This document shows positions 18,905 through 26,481 of a stretch of 64,000 nt of DNA, piece after piece (within the stretch, counting starts at the first letter, position 1; each line of letters begins with the position of its first letter). The stretch comes from DASXYG01 sp036502625 (GTDB lineage Bacteria > Actinomycetota > Actinomycetes > Streptosporangiales > Streptosporangiaceae): positions 1 to 64,000 of the forward strand of contig DASXYG010000122.1 in assembly GCA_036502625.1 (NCBI GenBank), in the 5' to 3' direction. The notes under the pieces were generated by a model. It had not been told where the DNA came from. It searched no databases and saw nothing but the letters and a program-made list of their open reading frames with translations. A program made the position numbers and the translations under genes.

Positions 18905-20479
18905 GTGGCAGCACCGCAGAACTACCTCGCGGTCATCAAGGTCGTCGGCATCGGCGGCGGCGGCGTCAATGCCGTCAACCGGATGATCGAAGAGGGTCTC
19001 AAGGGCGTCGAGTTCATCGCCATCAACACCGATGCCCAGGCGCTGCTGATGAGTGATGCCGACGTCAAGCTCGACGTGGGCCGTGAGCTGACGCGCGGGC
19101 TCGGCGCCGGCGCGAACCCCGATGTGGGCCGCAAGGCCGCCGAGGACCACCGTGAGGAGATCGAGGAGGTCCTCAAGGGGGCCGACATGGTCTTCGTGAC
19201 GGCGGGCGAGGGCGGCGGCACCGGCACCGGCGGCGCGCCGGTGGTGGCCAGCATCGCCCGGTCGCTAGGCGCGCTGACCATAGGGGTTGTGACCCGTCCG
19301 TTCAGTTTTGAGGGCAAGCGGCGTGCGAACCAGGCCGAGAACGGCATTGAGTCGCTGCGCGAAGAGGTCGACACGCTGATCGTCATCCCGAACGACCGGC
19401 TGCTCTCGATCTCCGACCGCCAGGTCAGCGTGCTCGACGCCTTCAAGGCCGCCGACCAGGTGCTGCTCTCCGGTGTCCAGGGCATCACCGACCTGATCAC
19501 CACCCCCGGCCTGATCAACCTCGACTTCGCCGACGTCAAGTCCGTGATGTCCGGCGCGGGCTCCGCGCTGATGGGCATCGGCTCGGCCCGCGGCGACGAC
19601 CGCTCGGTAGCCGCCGCCGAGATGGCGATCTCCAGCCCGCTGCTGGAAGCCAGCATCGACGGCGCGCACGGCGTGCTGCTGTCCATCCAGGGCGGCTCCG
19701 ACCTCGGCCTGTTCGAGATCAACGAGGCGGCGCAGCTCGTCTCCAACTCCGCGGCGCCCGAGGCCAACATCATCTTCGGCGCGGTCATCGACGACGCCCT
19801 CGGCGACGAGGTGCGCGTCACGGTCATCGCGGCCGGGTTCGACGACGTACGCACCCCCACCGCCGTAACGCAGCCCTCGGCGCGCGGCACCCAGCAGTCC
19901 GGCTACCAGGCCCCGGCCCCGCAGGTGCCCGCGCAGCCGGTATCGCCGCCGGCCACCCCGCAGGCCGCGCCGCCGCGCTCGACCTCGACCTCGACCTCGA
20001 CCGCGTCCGGCGGCTCCGCGCCCGCCACGTCCGCGTTCTCCGACTCCGTGACCACGCCGCCGTCGGCCTCCGCCTTCGCCGCGCCGCGCGCCACGCCCAC
20101 CCCGTCGCACGGCGCGGCCAACGCCGAGGCCGCCGACGAGGAGGACGAGCGTGCGGCCGAGCCCACCCCGTCGGTGAGCACGCCCGCCGCCGAGGCGAAG
20201 CCCGCCGAGCCTGCCACCCCGGCCACGGACGACACCGCCACCGCCACCGAGGCCGCCGACGAGGCGCCCGCCGAGACGCCGCGCCCGGCCACCCCGGCGC
20301 CTGCCGCGTCCGACGACACCGAGGCCGACGACGACACGCCGTCCACCACGGCCGGCACGTCCAAGCCGCGCCTGACGTCCACGGTCCGCACCACCGACAC
20401 CTTCCACGGCTCGACGCGCCGCCGCCCGGTGGTCTTCGAGGACGACGACGAGCTCGACGTCCCCGACTTCCTGAAGTGA
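18905..20479 (+). CDS. ftsZ: Tubulin-like division GTPase FtsZ
   Basis: This 524-residue FtsZ forms the Z-ring at midcell. The GTPase core (about 1-318) has GGGGVNAVNRM, the tubulin signature GEGGGTGTG at 101-109, and the T7 loop NLDFADVKSVM. The remaining linker of about 190 residues, rich in Ala, Pro, Thr, Ser and acidic residues, is long even for actinobacteria and contains an STSTSTST run from a repeated TCGACC hexamer. The C-terminal peptide DDDELDVPDFLK binds partners such as SepF. GTG 18905 is preceded by GGAAAGG. Its stop overlaps yggS by four bases. Confidence 0.98.
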   Translation: MAAPQNYLAVIKVVGIGGGGVNAVNRMIEEGLKGVEFIAINTDAQALLMSDADVKLDVGRELTRGLGAGANPDVGRKAAEDHREEIEEVLKGADMVFVTAGEGGGTGTGGAPVVASIARSLGALTIGVVTRPFSFEGKRRANQAENGIESLREEVDTLIVIPNDRLLSISDRQVSVLDAFKAADQVLLSGVQGITDLITTPGLINLDFADVKSVMSGAGSALMGIGSARGDDRSVAAAEMAISSPLLEASIDGAHGVLLSIQGGSDLGLFEINEAAQLVSNSAAPEANIIFGAVIDDALGDEVRVTVIAAGFDDVRTPTAVTQPSARGTQQSGYQAPAPQVPAQPVSPPATPQAAPPRSTSTSTSTASGGSAPATSAFSDSVTTPPSASAFAAPRATPTPSHGAANAEAADEEDERAAEPTPSVSTPAAEAKPAEPATPATDDTATATEAADEAPAETPRPATPAPAASDDTEADDDTPSTTAGTSKPRLTSTVRTTDTFHGSTRRRPVVFEDDDELDVPDFLK

Positions 20480-21201
20480 CCGGCGCGGCCGGCGCGGAGG
20501 CCGACCGCCGCGCGGAGATCGCCGACGGGCTCGCCGCCGTACGACAGCGCATCGCCGACGCGTGCGCGGCCGCCGGCCGCCAGCCCGCGGAGATCACGCT
20601 CATCGGCGTGACCAAGACGTTCCCCGCCTCCGACGTACGGCTGCTCGCCGGGCTCGGCGTCACCGACGTCGGGGAGAACCGCGACGCCGACGCCGCGCCC
20701 AAGGCACGCGCCTGCGCCGACCTCCCGCTGACGTGGCATTTCGTCGGCCAGCTCCAGACCAACAAGGTGCGCTCGGTGGTCGGCTACGCCGGCGTCGTCC
20801 ATTCCGTCGACCGCGCGCGGCTCGTCGGCGCGCTCGACCGGGAGGCCGCGCGCGCCGGGCGCACCCTCACCTGCCTCGTCCAGGTGAACCTCGACCCCGA
20901 CCCGGAACCCGGCCGCGGCGGCGCCGTGCCGGCCGAGGTGCCCGCGCTCGCCGACGCCATCGCGGGGTCCGGATCGCTGCGGCTCGGCGGTGTGATGGCG
21001 GTCGCGCCGCTGGGCGCCGACCCCCTCGACGCCTTCACCCGCCTCGCCGCGACGGCGGCCGACACGCGGGAGCGCCACCCCGGCGCGACGATCGTCTCCG
21101 CCGGGATGAGCGGTGACCTGGAGCAGGCGATCGCATGTGGGGCGACACACATCCGGGTCGGTACGGCGTTGCTCGGCTACCGAGCGGGTCGTGTGGGGTA
21201 A
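20476..21201 (+). CDS. YggS-family PLP homeostasis protein
   Basis: The 241-residue PLP-binding protein belongs to the YggS/PLPBP family, which buffers pyridoxal phosphate and affects amino-acid pools without a known catalytic reaction. The PLP lysine is K47 in GVTKTF, followed by GENRDADA, WHFVGQLQTNK and SAGMSGDLEQAIACGATHIRVGTALLG. GTG 20476 overlaps the ftsZ stop. In many actinobacteria a laccase-domain gene (pgeF/yfiH) lies between ftsZ and yggS; here it is absent. The family motif usually reads GENR.Q; here the last residue is D. Confidence 0.94.
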   Translation: MTGAAGAEADRRAEIADGLAAVRQRIADACAAAGRQPAEITLIGVTKTFPASDVRLLAGLGVTDVGENRDADAAPKARACADLPLTWHFVGQLQTNKVRSVVGYAGVVHSVDRARLVGALDREAARAGRTLTCLVQVNLDPDPEPGRGGAVPAEVPALADAIAGSGSLRLGGVMAVAPLGADPLDAFTRLAATAADTRERHPGATIVSAGMSGDLEQAIACGATHIRVGTALLGYRAGRVG

Positions 21202-21287
21202 CGTCCCCCGCAGGGTCAGGCGTCCCGCTTGACAGTACGGCCATCTGGCGGCACCGGAATCGGACAGGCACGACGGAGGACTCGGGT

Positions 21288-21881
21288 ATGGCCAGCGCGA
21301 TGCGCAAGATGGCGGTCTACCTCGGCCTGGTCGAGGACGACCGCTACGACGACCGGTACGGCGACGACTACGACGAGGGCTTCGACGACTTCGGCGACGA
21401 CCACGGCGACCGCCACGGCCGCGCCGACCACGACCGGCGCGACCGCGCCGACGAACGCTCCGTCGAGACCCGTACGGGCACCCTCGAACCGGCGGCCGCG
21501 GCGCACACCTCGTCGCACGCGTCCGGCCCGGCGGATGGCGGCATCGGCGCGGGTCCCGCGGCCGACCGCATCCCCGCGGCGCACCAGCCCATCACCACGG
21601 ACCTGGCCCGGATCACGACGCTCCACCCCCGGACGTACAACGAGGCGCGGACCATTGGCGAGCATTTCCGCGAGGGCATCCCGGTCATCATGAACCTGAC
21701 CGAGATGTCCGACAGTGACGCGAAAAGGCTTGTGGATTTCGCGGCAGGTCTCATCTTTGGCCTGCACGGCAGCATCGAACGTGTTACGAACAAGGTGTTC
21801 CTGCTGTCTCCCGTGAACGTCGAGGTGACCGCCGAAGACAAGGCACGAATCGCCGAACGCAACTTCTTCAACCAGAGCTAG
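21288..21881 (+). CDS. sepF: Cell division protein SepF
   Basis: The 197-residue membrane-tethering protein anchors FtsZ filaments in actinobacteria, which lack FtsA. The N-terminal amphipathic helix MASAMRKMAVYLGLVEDD is nearly identical to the family form. A charged, Asp/Arg/His-rich linker (about 19-100) leads to the globular FtsZ-binding core (LHPRTYNEARTIGEHF, VIMNLTEMSDSDAKRLVDF and LSPVNVEV). ATG 21288 is chosen because it starts this helix; the frame is open upstream without conserved sequence. It sits 86 bases after yggS. Confidence 0.96.
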   Translation: MASAMRKMAVYLGLVEDDRYDDRYGDDYDEGFDDFGDDHGDRHGRADHDRRDRADERSVETRTGTLEPAAAAHTSSHASGPADGGIGAGPAADRIPAAHQPITTDLARITTLHPRTYNEARTIGEHFREGIPVIMNLTEMSDSDAKRLVDFAAGLIFGLHGSIERVTNKVFLLSPVNVEVTAEDKARIAERNFFNQS

Positions 21882-22044
21882 CGTCGGCGGCCTCCGGGCC
21901 GTCGTGGATTGCGACAACCGAATGGTGGCCGTGGCCGCGCGCCAGGCGGGCACGGAACGCGACAACCGCATGAGGACGGTCACCGTCCCCGGGTCGCGAC
22001 CGCCGGGGATCGGACGGAGAGGCCGGGCCGGTGATCAGTCCGGC

Positions 22045-22050
22045 TAGGAT
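22045..22050 (+). promoter_or_regulatory. Candidate -10 for yggT-divIVA
   Basis: TAGGAT lies 66 bases before yggT in the 235-base gap after sepF. It matches the TAnnnT form seen before many genes in this window. No -35 is recognised, so this is a weak call. The rest of the gap (21882-22116) shows no gene. Confidence 0.35.
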
Positions 22051-22116
22051 CGGCGGCCAGAAGAGGCCGCGACGGGCACCCGTCCGGTCGTTCGACGAGC
22101 GAGGCGAGGCACGACG

Positions 22117-22401
22117 GTGACGATTGTCGGGCAGGTACTCAGCTATGTGCTGTCACTCTTCCTGCTGTTGCTGATCGGGCGGCTGATCTTCGAGGTGATC
22201 CAGTCGGTCGCGCGGTCGTGGCATCCGACGGGTGTCCTCCTGGTTGTGGCGGAAGCCATTTACACCGTGACCGATCCTCCACTGAAGCTGTTGAGACGCT
22301 TTATCCCGCCGCTACGGCTGGGTAACGTTGCACTCGACTTGAGCTTCACGATCTTGTTCATTGTGGTCTTGGTCATGATCAGGGTTGTTGCACTGCTCTG
22401 A
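22117..22401 (+). CDS. YggT-family membrane protein
   Basis: The 94-residue protein has two long hydrophobic segments (about 5-25 and 70-92) and the YggT motif VTDPPLKLLRRFIPPLRLGNVALDLS in the middle. YggT (YlmG) proteins are encoded between sepF and divIVA in most Gram-positive bacteria; proposed roles are in division or osmotic adaptation and remain unclear. GTG 22117 follows GAGGCGAGGC. divIVA begins 49 bases later, likely in the same transcript. Confidence 0.93.
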   Translation: MTIVGQVLSYVLSLFLLLLIGRLIFEVIQSVARSWHPTGVLLVVAEAIYTVTDPPLKLLRRFIPPLRLGNVALDLSFTILFIVVLVMIRVVALL

Positions 22402-22450
22402 TCAGGTACCGTCCGTACGGACAGACTCCATGCGCGCCAAGGAGACCCAA

Positions 22451-23344
22451 ATGCCACTCACACCCGCCGATGTGCGGAACAAGCAGTTCAGTACCACGCG
22501 GCTTCGACCCGGGTACGACGAGGAAGAGGTCGACGCCTTCCTCGATGAAGTGGAGGCCGAGCTCGACCGGCTGATCCAGGAGAACGAGGAACTGCGCGGC
22601 AAGCTCGCGGAGGTCCTTCGGGGCAAGGTTCCGGCGATGGCCGCCCCCGTCGCCGAGCCCCCCAAGACCGAGATGATCGCCCCGCCGCCGGAGCCGGTGC
22701 AGCCGCCACAGCCGGAGCCGCAGCAGCAGCCCAAGCAGCTCGAGCCCGCGCTCGGTGGAATGGGCATGCCCGCAGGCGAGGACAACATGGACACCGCCGC
22801 CCGTGTTCTCGCCCTTGCGCAGCAGACCGCCGACCAGGCGATCGCCGACGCCCGCCGCGAGGCCGACGACACCGTTGGCCGTGCGCGCCGCGAGGCCGAG
22901 GAGATCCTCGGGAAGGCCCGCCGCCAGGCCGACCAGATCATCAGCGAGGCCCGCCAGCACGCTGAGAGCCTCGACCGCGATGCCCAGGAGCGCCACCGCC
23001 AGGCGATGGGCACGCTGGTCCAGCAGCGTGAGGAGCTCGAGCGCAAGGTCGACGACCTCCGCGCCTTCGAGCGCGAGTACCGCGTGCGTCTGAAGGCCTA
23101 CCTCGAGGGCCAGCTCGAAGAGCTCGACGCCGCCGCCACCGACAGCGGATCGTTCCCCACCCCCGGCTCCGCCGCGCCCGCCGTACCCGCAGGTCCGGCC
23201 ATGCAGCACGGCGCGCCGCACGCGCAGGACCCCCGGGCCGCGCAGCCCGCCCCCGTCAGTGCGAACCCCTTCGCGGGCCCCGAGTCCGTCCAGCACGGCA
23301 CGGGCTTTCACACGGTGGAGAACAACCCGCACGACCGACGGTAA
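22451..23344 (+). CDS. divIVA: Polar growth protein DivIVA (Wag31)
   Basis: The 297-residue coiled-coil protein marks cell poles and directs apical wall growth in actinobacteria. The membrane-binding DivIVA domain (1-60: MPLTPADVRNKQFSTTRLRPGYDEEEVDAFLDEVE, in two parts) is highly conserved. A Pro/Gln/Glu-rich insert (about 70-105) separates it from a long coiled coil (about 115-225), followed by a disordered tail. ATG 22451 has an AAGGAG site at 22439-22444. It closes the conserved division region. Confidence 0.97.
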   Translation: MPLTPADVRNKQFSTTRLRPGYDEEEVDAFLDEVEAELDRLIQENEELRGKLAEVLRGKVPAMAAPVAEPPKTEMIAPPPEPVQPPQPEPQQQPKQLEPALGGMGMPAGEDNMDTAARVLALAQQTADQAIADARREADDTVGRARREAEEILGKARRQADQIISEARQHAESLDRDAQERHRQAMGTLVQQREELERKVDDLRAFEREYRVRLKAYLEGQLEELDAAATDSGSFPTPGSAAPAVPAGPAMQHGAPHAQDPRAAQPAPVSANPFAGPESVQHGTGFHTVENNPHDRR

Positions 23345-23390
23345 GGTAACGGGCCACATGCGCTACTAGGCAGGCCCAAGGAGACCCCCT

Positions 23391-25508
23391 GTGATCCTCA
23401 TCAGTGCCGTGCTCGTGGTGGCAGCCTTGGCGCTGCTGATCGTCGGCGTCGTCATCAGCAAGGTGATGCTGGTGTACGTGTCGATCGCGATCAGCGTGTT
23501 CGCCGCGCTGCTGCTCGGCGTGGGCGTGTTCGTGCGACGGCGTGAGCTCTTCGGCTCCGCACCCGCGAACGACTGGTGGGATGGCGGTACGAGCACGGTC
23601 GGTCAGGGGAAGGCGACCGTTCCGCCCGCCAGACAGCAGGTGGCCGAGCCGGCACGCGAGGACCGGGCCAGGCGCCCGGAACTCGTCGCCGCCGGGTCAG
23701 CCGGTACGGACCGGCCCGTTGCCACGGGCGCCAGGCCAGGGCAGGGAACCGGGGACGACACCGGTTCGATGCCCCGGGTCGCGCCCGGAACCTCCGATCG
23801 GGTCCCGCCCGATGCGGTCGTCCGGGTCATCCCGGGCCGCCGCCGCTACCACCTCGGTGAGTGCCGCCAGCTCGCCGGGCGTGAGAGCGAGGAGATCACG
23901 TACGCCGAGGCCCGCGAGGAGGGCTTCACCCCCTGCACCGCCTGCCTGCCCGACACCGCGCTCGCCGCGCGTGCCGGCAGGCCCGGTGCGCCAGGGGCGA
24001 AGACCCCCGCGGCCCGGAGCACGAAGCCGCAGGCCCGCCCCGCGGCCACGCCGGGCGCGAAGGCGACCGGCGGCGCGAAGAGCGGCGCGGTGGGTGCCGC
24101 TGGTGCCGCCGCGGCGGGCGCTTCCGCGGCCGGTGCGGCGAAGCCCGCGCCCAAGCCCGCACCAAAGCCCGCGCCCAGCACGGCATTCGGCACCGGCGCC
24201 AAGCCGACGTCTGGAACCACGCCCGGTTCGGGCGCCAGGCCGACGTCTGGAGACAGGACCGGTTCGGGCGCCAGGCCGACGTCTGGGGCCACGTCCGGTT
24301 CCGGCACGACCTCTGGGGCCACGCCCGGCTCCAAGCCGACGTCCGGAGCGACGCCAGGCTCGGGCGCCAGGCCGACGTCTGGAGACAGGCCCGGTTCCGG
24401 CGCGAGGCCGACGTCCGGAGCGACGTCCGGTGCCAAGCCGACGTCTGGCGCCACGCCCGCTTCCGGTTCCGGCGCCACCTCCGGGTCCGGCGCGACGTCC
24501 GGGTCCGGCGCGACGTCGGGGTCCGGGGCCGGTAAGAGTGCGGGCGGTGACGCCGCGAAGGGCAGGTCCGAGGGGGAGAAGCCGGGCGCGACCACGCGCA
24601 GCGGGTTCTCCGTCGTCGGCGGCCCGGCGGGCGAGAAGCCGGGTCCCGGCAAGCCGGAGCCCGCCAAGGCGGAGGCCGCCAAGCCGGAGGCCGCCAAGCC
24701 GGAGGCCGCCAAGGCGGGCAAGCCCGGTGACGCGGACGCGAAGGAGCCCGCGGCCACCAAGCCCGGCGACGAGAAGGACACGGGCGCGGAAAGCCGTACG
24801 ACGGAGAAGTCCGCGGACGAGGCCGGTAGCGAGAAGAAGGGCACGGACGGGGCCAAGACCTCCGTACGGGCCGACTCCGCGCCGACCGCGGCCATCCCGG
24901 TCGTGACCGGCACCGGCGACGACACCGCGGACGACACCGCGGACGACACCGAGCCGGAGCCGGACGCCCCGGCGCCCGCCGAGGAGAAGTCCGCGGCGGA
25001 CTCCGCCGCGGACGACCCCGATGACGACGGCGACACCGTGGTCGAGGTCGTGCCGTCCACCGCGGACGAGACCGAGATCCCCGACGGACCCGATGACGAA
25101 GACGTGGACGAGGACGAGGGGGAGAGCGCACCGGTGTCCGCGGACACCGAGGCGCACGAAGAGCCGCCCGTGGCGGGGGCTGAGAACAGCGCCACGGGTG
25201 AAACAGCGCATGACGGGCAGTCGGCCGACGCGGAGGCAGTGGAGGGGGTCTCCGGGGCGGCTGAAGAGCCGGGCGACGATGACGAGGCGGATGGGGGCGG
25301 GTCCGTGGCGGCGGACTCACCGACCGTCCGGGTCGTCACCGAGACTCGGCGCTATCACCGCCTGGAATGCGCGCTGGTGCACATCGCCTCTGGCGACGGC
25401 GATGTGGAGTCAATGTCACGGACCGAGGCCAAGGCTGCGGGCTACACGCCGTGCACGGCGTGCCAGCCCGACAAGGAGCCGGAAGCCGGCGAAGCGCGGA
25501 GGACCTGA
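23391..25508 (+). CDS. Membrane protein with two zinc-type HCCC domains on a disordered linker
   Basis: I do not recognise a named gene. The 705-residue protein starts with two hydrophobic spans (about 1-20 and 22-48, the GVVISKVML and LLLGVGVFVRRR stretches). Two copies of a small Cys/His module follow, one at about 143-190 and one at the C-terminus at about 646-696. Each reads YH-x3-C ... AxxxGxTPCTACxPD: H154, C158, C182, C185 and H656, C660, C688, C691. The spacing resembles Ada-like zinc-binding folds. About 450 residues between them are disordered: Ala/Pro-rich, then PTSG repeats, KPEAA repeats and an acidic stretch. GTG 23391 has an AAGGAG site. It follows divIVA by 46 bases and may share its transcript. 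Function unknown. Confidence 0.8.
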   Translation: MILISAVLVVAALALLIVGVVISKVMLVYVSIAISVFAALLLGVGVFVRRRELFGSAPANDWWDGGTSTVGQGKATVPPARQQVAEPAREDRARRPELVAAGSAGTDRPVATGARPGQGTGDDTGSMPRVAPGTSDRVPPDAVVRVIPGRRRYHLGECRQLAGRESEEITYAEAREEGFTPCTACLPDTALAARAGRPGAPGAKTPAARSTKPQARPAATPGAKATGGAKSGAVGAAGAAAAGASAAGAAKPAPKPAPKPAPSTAFGTGAKPTSGTTPGSGARPTSGDRTGSGARPTSGATSGSGTTSGATPGSKPTSGATPGSGARPTSGDRPGSGARPTSGATSGAKPTSGATPASGSGATSGSGATSGSGATSGSGAGKSAGGDAAKGRSEGEKPGATTRSGFSVVGGPAGEKPGPGKPEPAKAEAAKPEAAKPEAAKAGKPGDADAKEPAATKPGDEKDTGAESRTTEKSADEAGSEKKGTDGAKTSVRADSAPTAAIPVVTGTGDDTADDTADDTEPEPDAPAPAEEKSAADSAADDPDDDGDTVVEVVPSTADETEIPDGPDDEDVDEDEGESAPVSADTEAHEEPPVAGAENSATGETAHDGQSADAEAVEGVSGAAEEPGDDDEADGGGSVAADSPTVRVVTETRRYHRLECALVHIASGDGDVESMSRTEAKAAGYTPCTACQPDKEPEAGEARRT
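24199..24540 (+). repeat. In-gene tandem repeats encoding ARPTSG/GSGATSG units
   Basis: Within the preceding gene, about 340 bases consist of variants of a short unit built on GCCAGGCCGACGTCTGG, encoding Ala-Arg/Lys-Pro-Thr-Ser-Gly followed by Asp/Ala-Arg/Thr-Pro-Gly-Ser-Gly. The end of the tract shortens to SGSGAT units. The reading frame is kept throughout, so this is a low-complexity protein segment (about residues 270-384) prone to length change, and not a mobile repeat. Confidence 0.8.
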
Positions 25509-25545
25509 CCCCGGTCTCTCCGTGCGGAGTCCCCAACGGTCCACG

Positions 25546-25573
25546 AAGGCCCCGGCAATCCAGCCGGGGCCTT
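25546..25573. terminator. Bidirectional terminator between convergent genes
   Basis: A perfect 11-bp stem pairs AAGGCCCCGGC (25546-25556) with GCCGGGGCCTT (25563-25573) around a 6-base loop, flanked by A and T residues on the proper sides for use from either strand. It lies between the zinc-module gene (stop 25508) and the convergent mutT1 gene (stop 25597). Confidence 0.85.
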
Positions 25574-25596
25574 TCGACGTCTCGCAAGCCCGCGCC

Positions 25597-26481
25597 TCAG
25601 GGCGTGTGGCTCTCCATGGCCGCGAGCGTCCCCGAGGCGGTGTGCAGCGCCCAGAATGCGCCCTTGCGCAGCGACGGATCCGACGGCGGCGGGGTGCCGA
25701 GCCGCTTGCACGCGGTGTCCGCCAGGTCCGCGACCAGCTCGCCGTGCGTGCAGATGACCGTCGGCACGTCGTCGTCGACCAGCGCCAGCAGCCGGGCCCG
25801 CGCCCGGGCCCGGTCCGCGTACGACCGGACCGTGAACGCCTCCTCCACCTGGACGTCCGAGCCCGTACGCCGGACGTACGGGAGGACCGTCTCCACGCAG
25901 CGGGCCGTCGCCGAGGTGACCACCCGGGCCGTGCCGTAGCTGCCGAGCAGGTCGGCCAGGCCCGTCGCCACGGCGCGGCCGGGCTCGTCCAGCGGGCGCA
26001 GCTCGTCGCCGTGCGGCCACTCCTGCTTGCTGCCCGCCGAGGCGTGCCTGAGCAGGATCAGCGGCGTCGTGCCGACCGGGCCCGTCGCGAAGTCGCGCAG
26101 GACGGGCAGGTCGCGGTTCCACGTCAGCCGGGCGACCGCGGCGTCGACCGGCAGCCACTCCAGCCGGTCCACCTCGTCGCCGGGCACGAACAGCGGGTCC
26201 TCCGCGGGGACGGCGCTCCACCATTCGACCTGCTTCGGGCGGCCGTCCTTGAGGTAGCGCTGCGGCGACATGCGGCGCCCCAGGATGGGCCGGGTGCCGG
26301 TCTCCTCGCGCACCTCGCGTACGGCGGCGCGCAGCACGTGCTCGCCGTTCTTCAGCTTGCCCTTCGGCAGCGTCCAGTCGTCGTAGCGCGGCCGGTGGAT
26401 CAGCGCGACCTCCTGTCCGGCCGGCCCGTCGCGCCACAGGACCGCACCGGCCGCGCGGATCGTCGTGTCCGGCTCACCCAT
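25597..26481 (-). CDS. mutT1: Nudix hydrolase with C-terminal histidine phosphatase domain (MutT1-like)
   Basis: The 294-residue two-domain protein matches mycobacterial MutT1 in layout. The N-terminal Nudix domain (about 5-140) carries a complete Nudix box, GKLKNGEHVLRAA followed by VREVREETG. The C-terminal half is a SixA-type phosphoglycerate-mutase fold with LRHASAG and ICTHGELV. MutT1 cleans oxidised guanine nucleotides and diadenosine polyphosphates. The start overlaps the ppk1 stop by eight bases, the same gene pair as in Mycobacterium. Other Nudix roles are possible, but architecture and neighbour support this call. Confidence 0.88.
   Translation of the reverse strand: MGEPDTTIRAAGAVLWRDGPAGQEVALIHRPRYDDWTLPKGKLKNGEHVLRAAVREVREETGTRPILGRRMSPQRYLKDGRPKQVEWWSAVPAEDPLFVPGDEVDRLEWLPVDAAVARLTWNRDLPVLRDFATGPVGTTPLILLRHASAGSKQEWPHGDELRPLDEPGRAVATGLADLLGSYGTARVVTSATARCVETVLPYVRRTGSDVQVEEAFTVRSYADRARARARLLALVDDDVPTVICTHGELVADLADTACKRLGTPPPSDPSLRKGAFWALHTASGTLAAMESHTP

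Noticed and set aside
24199..24540. CRISPR-like or mobile repeat array
   Set aside because: Units are irregular, adjacent without unique spacers, and keep a reading frame; this is a coding low-complexity tract.
23697..25339. Two long minus-strand frames opposite the zinc-module gene
   Set aside because: Their repeats are only the complement of the plus-strand PTSG repeats. The plus-strand frame has a ribosome site, membrane spans and paired Cys modules.
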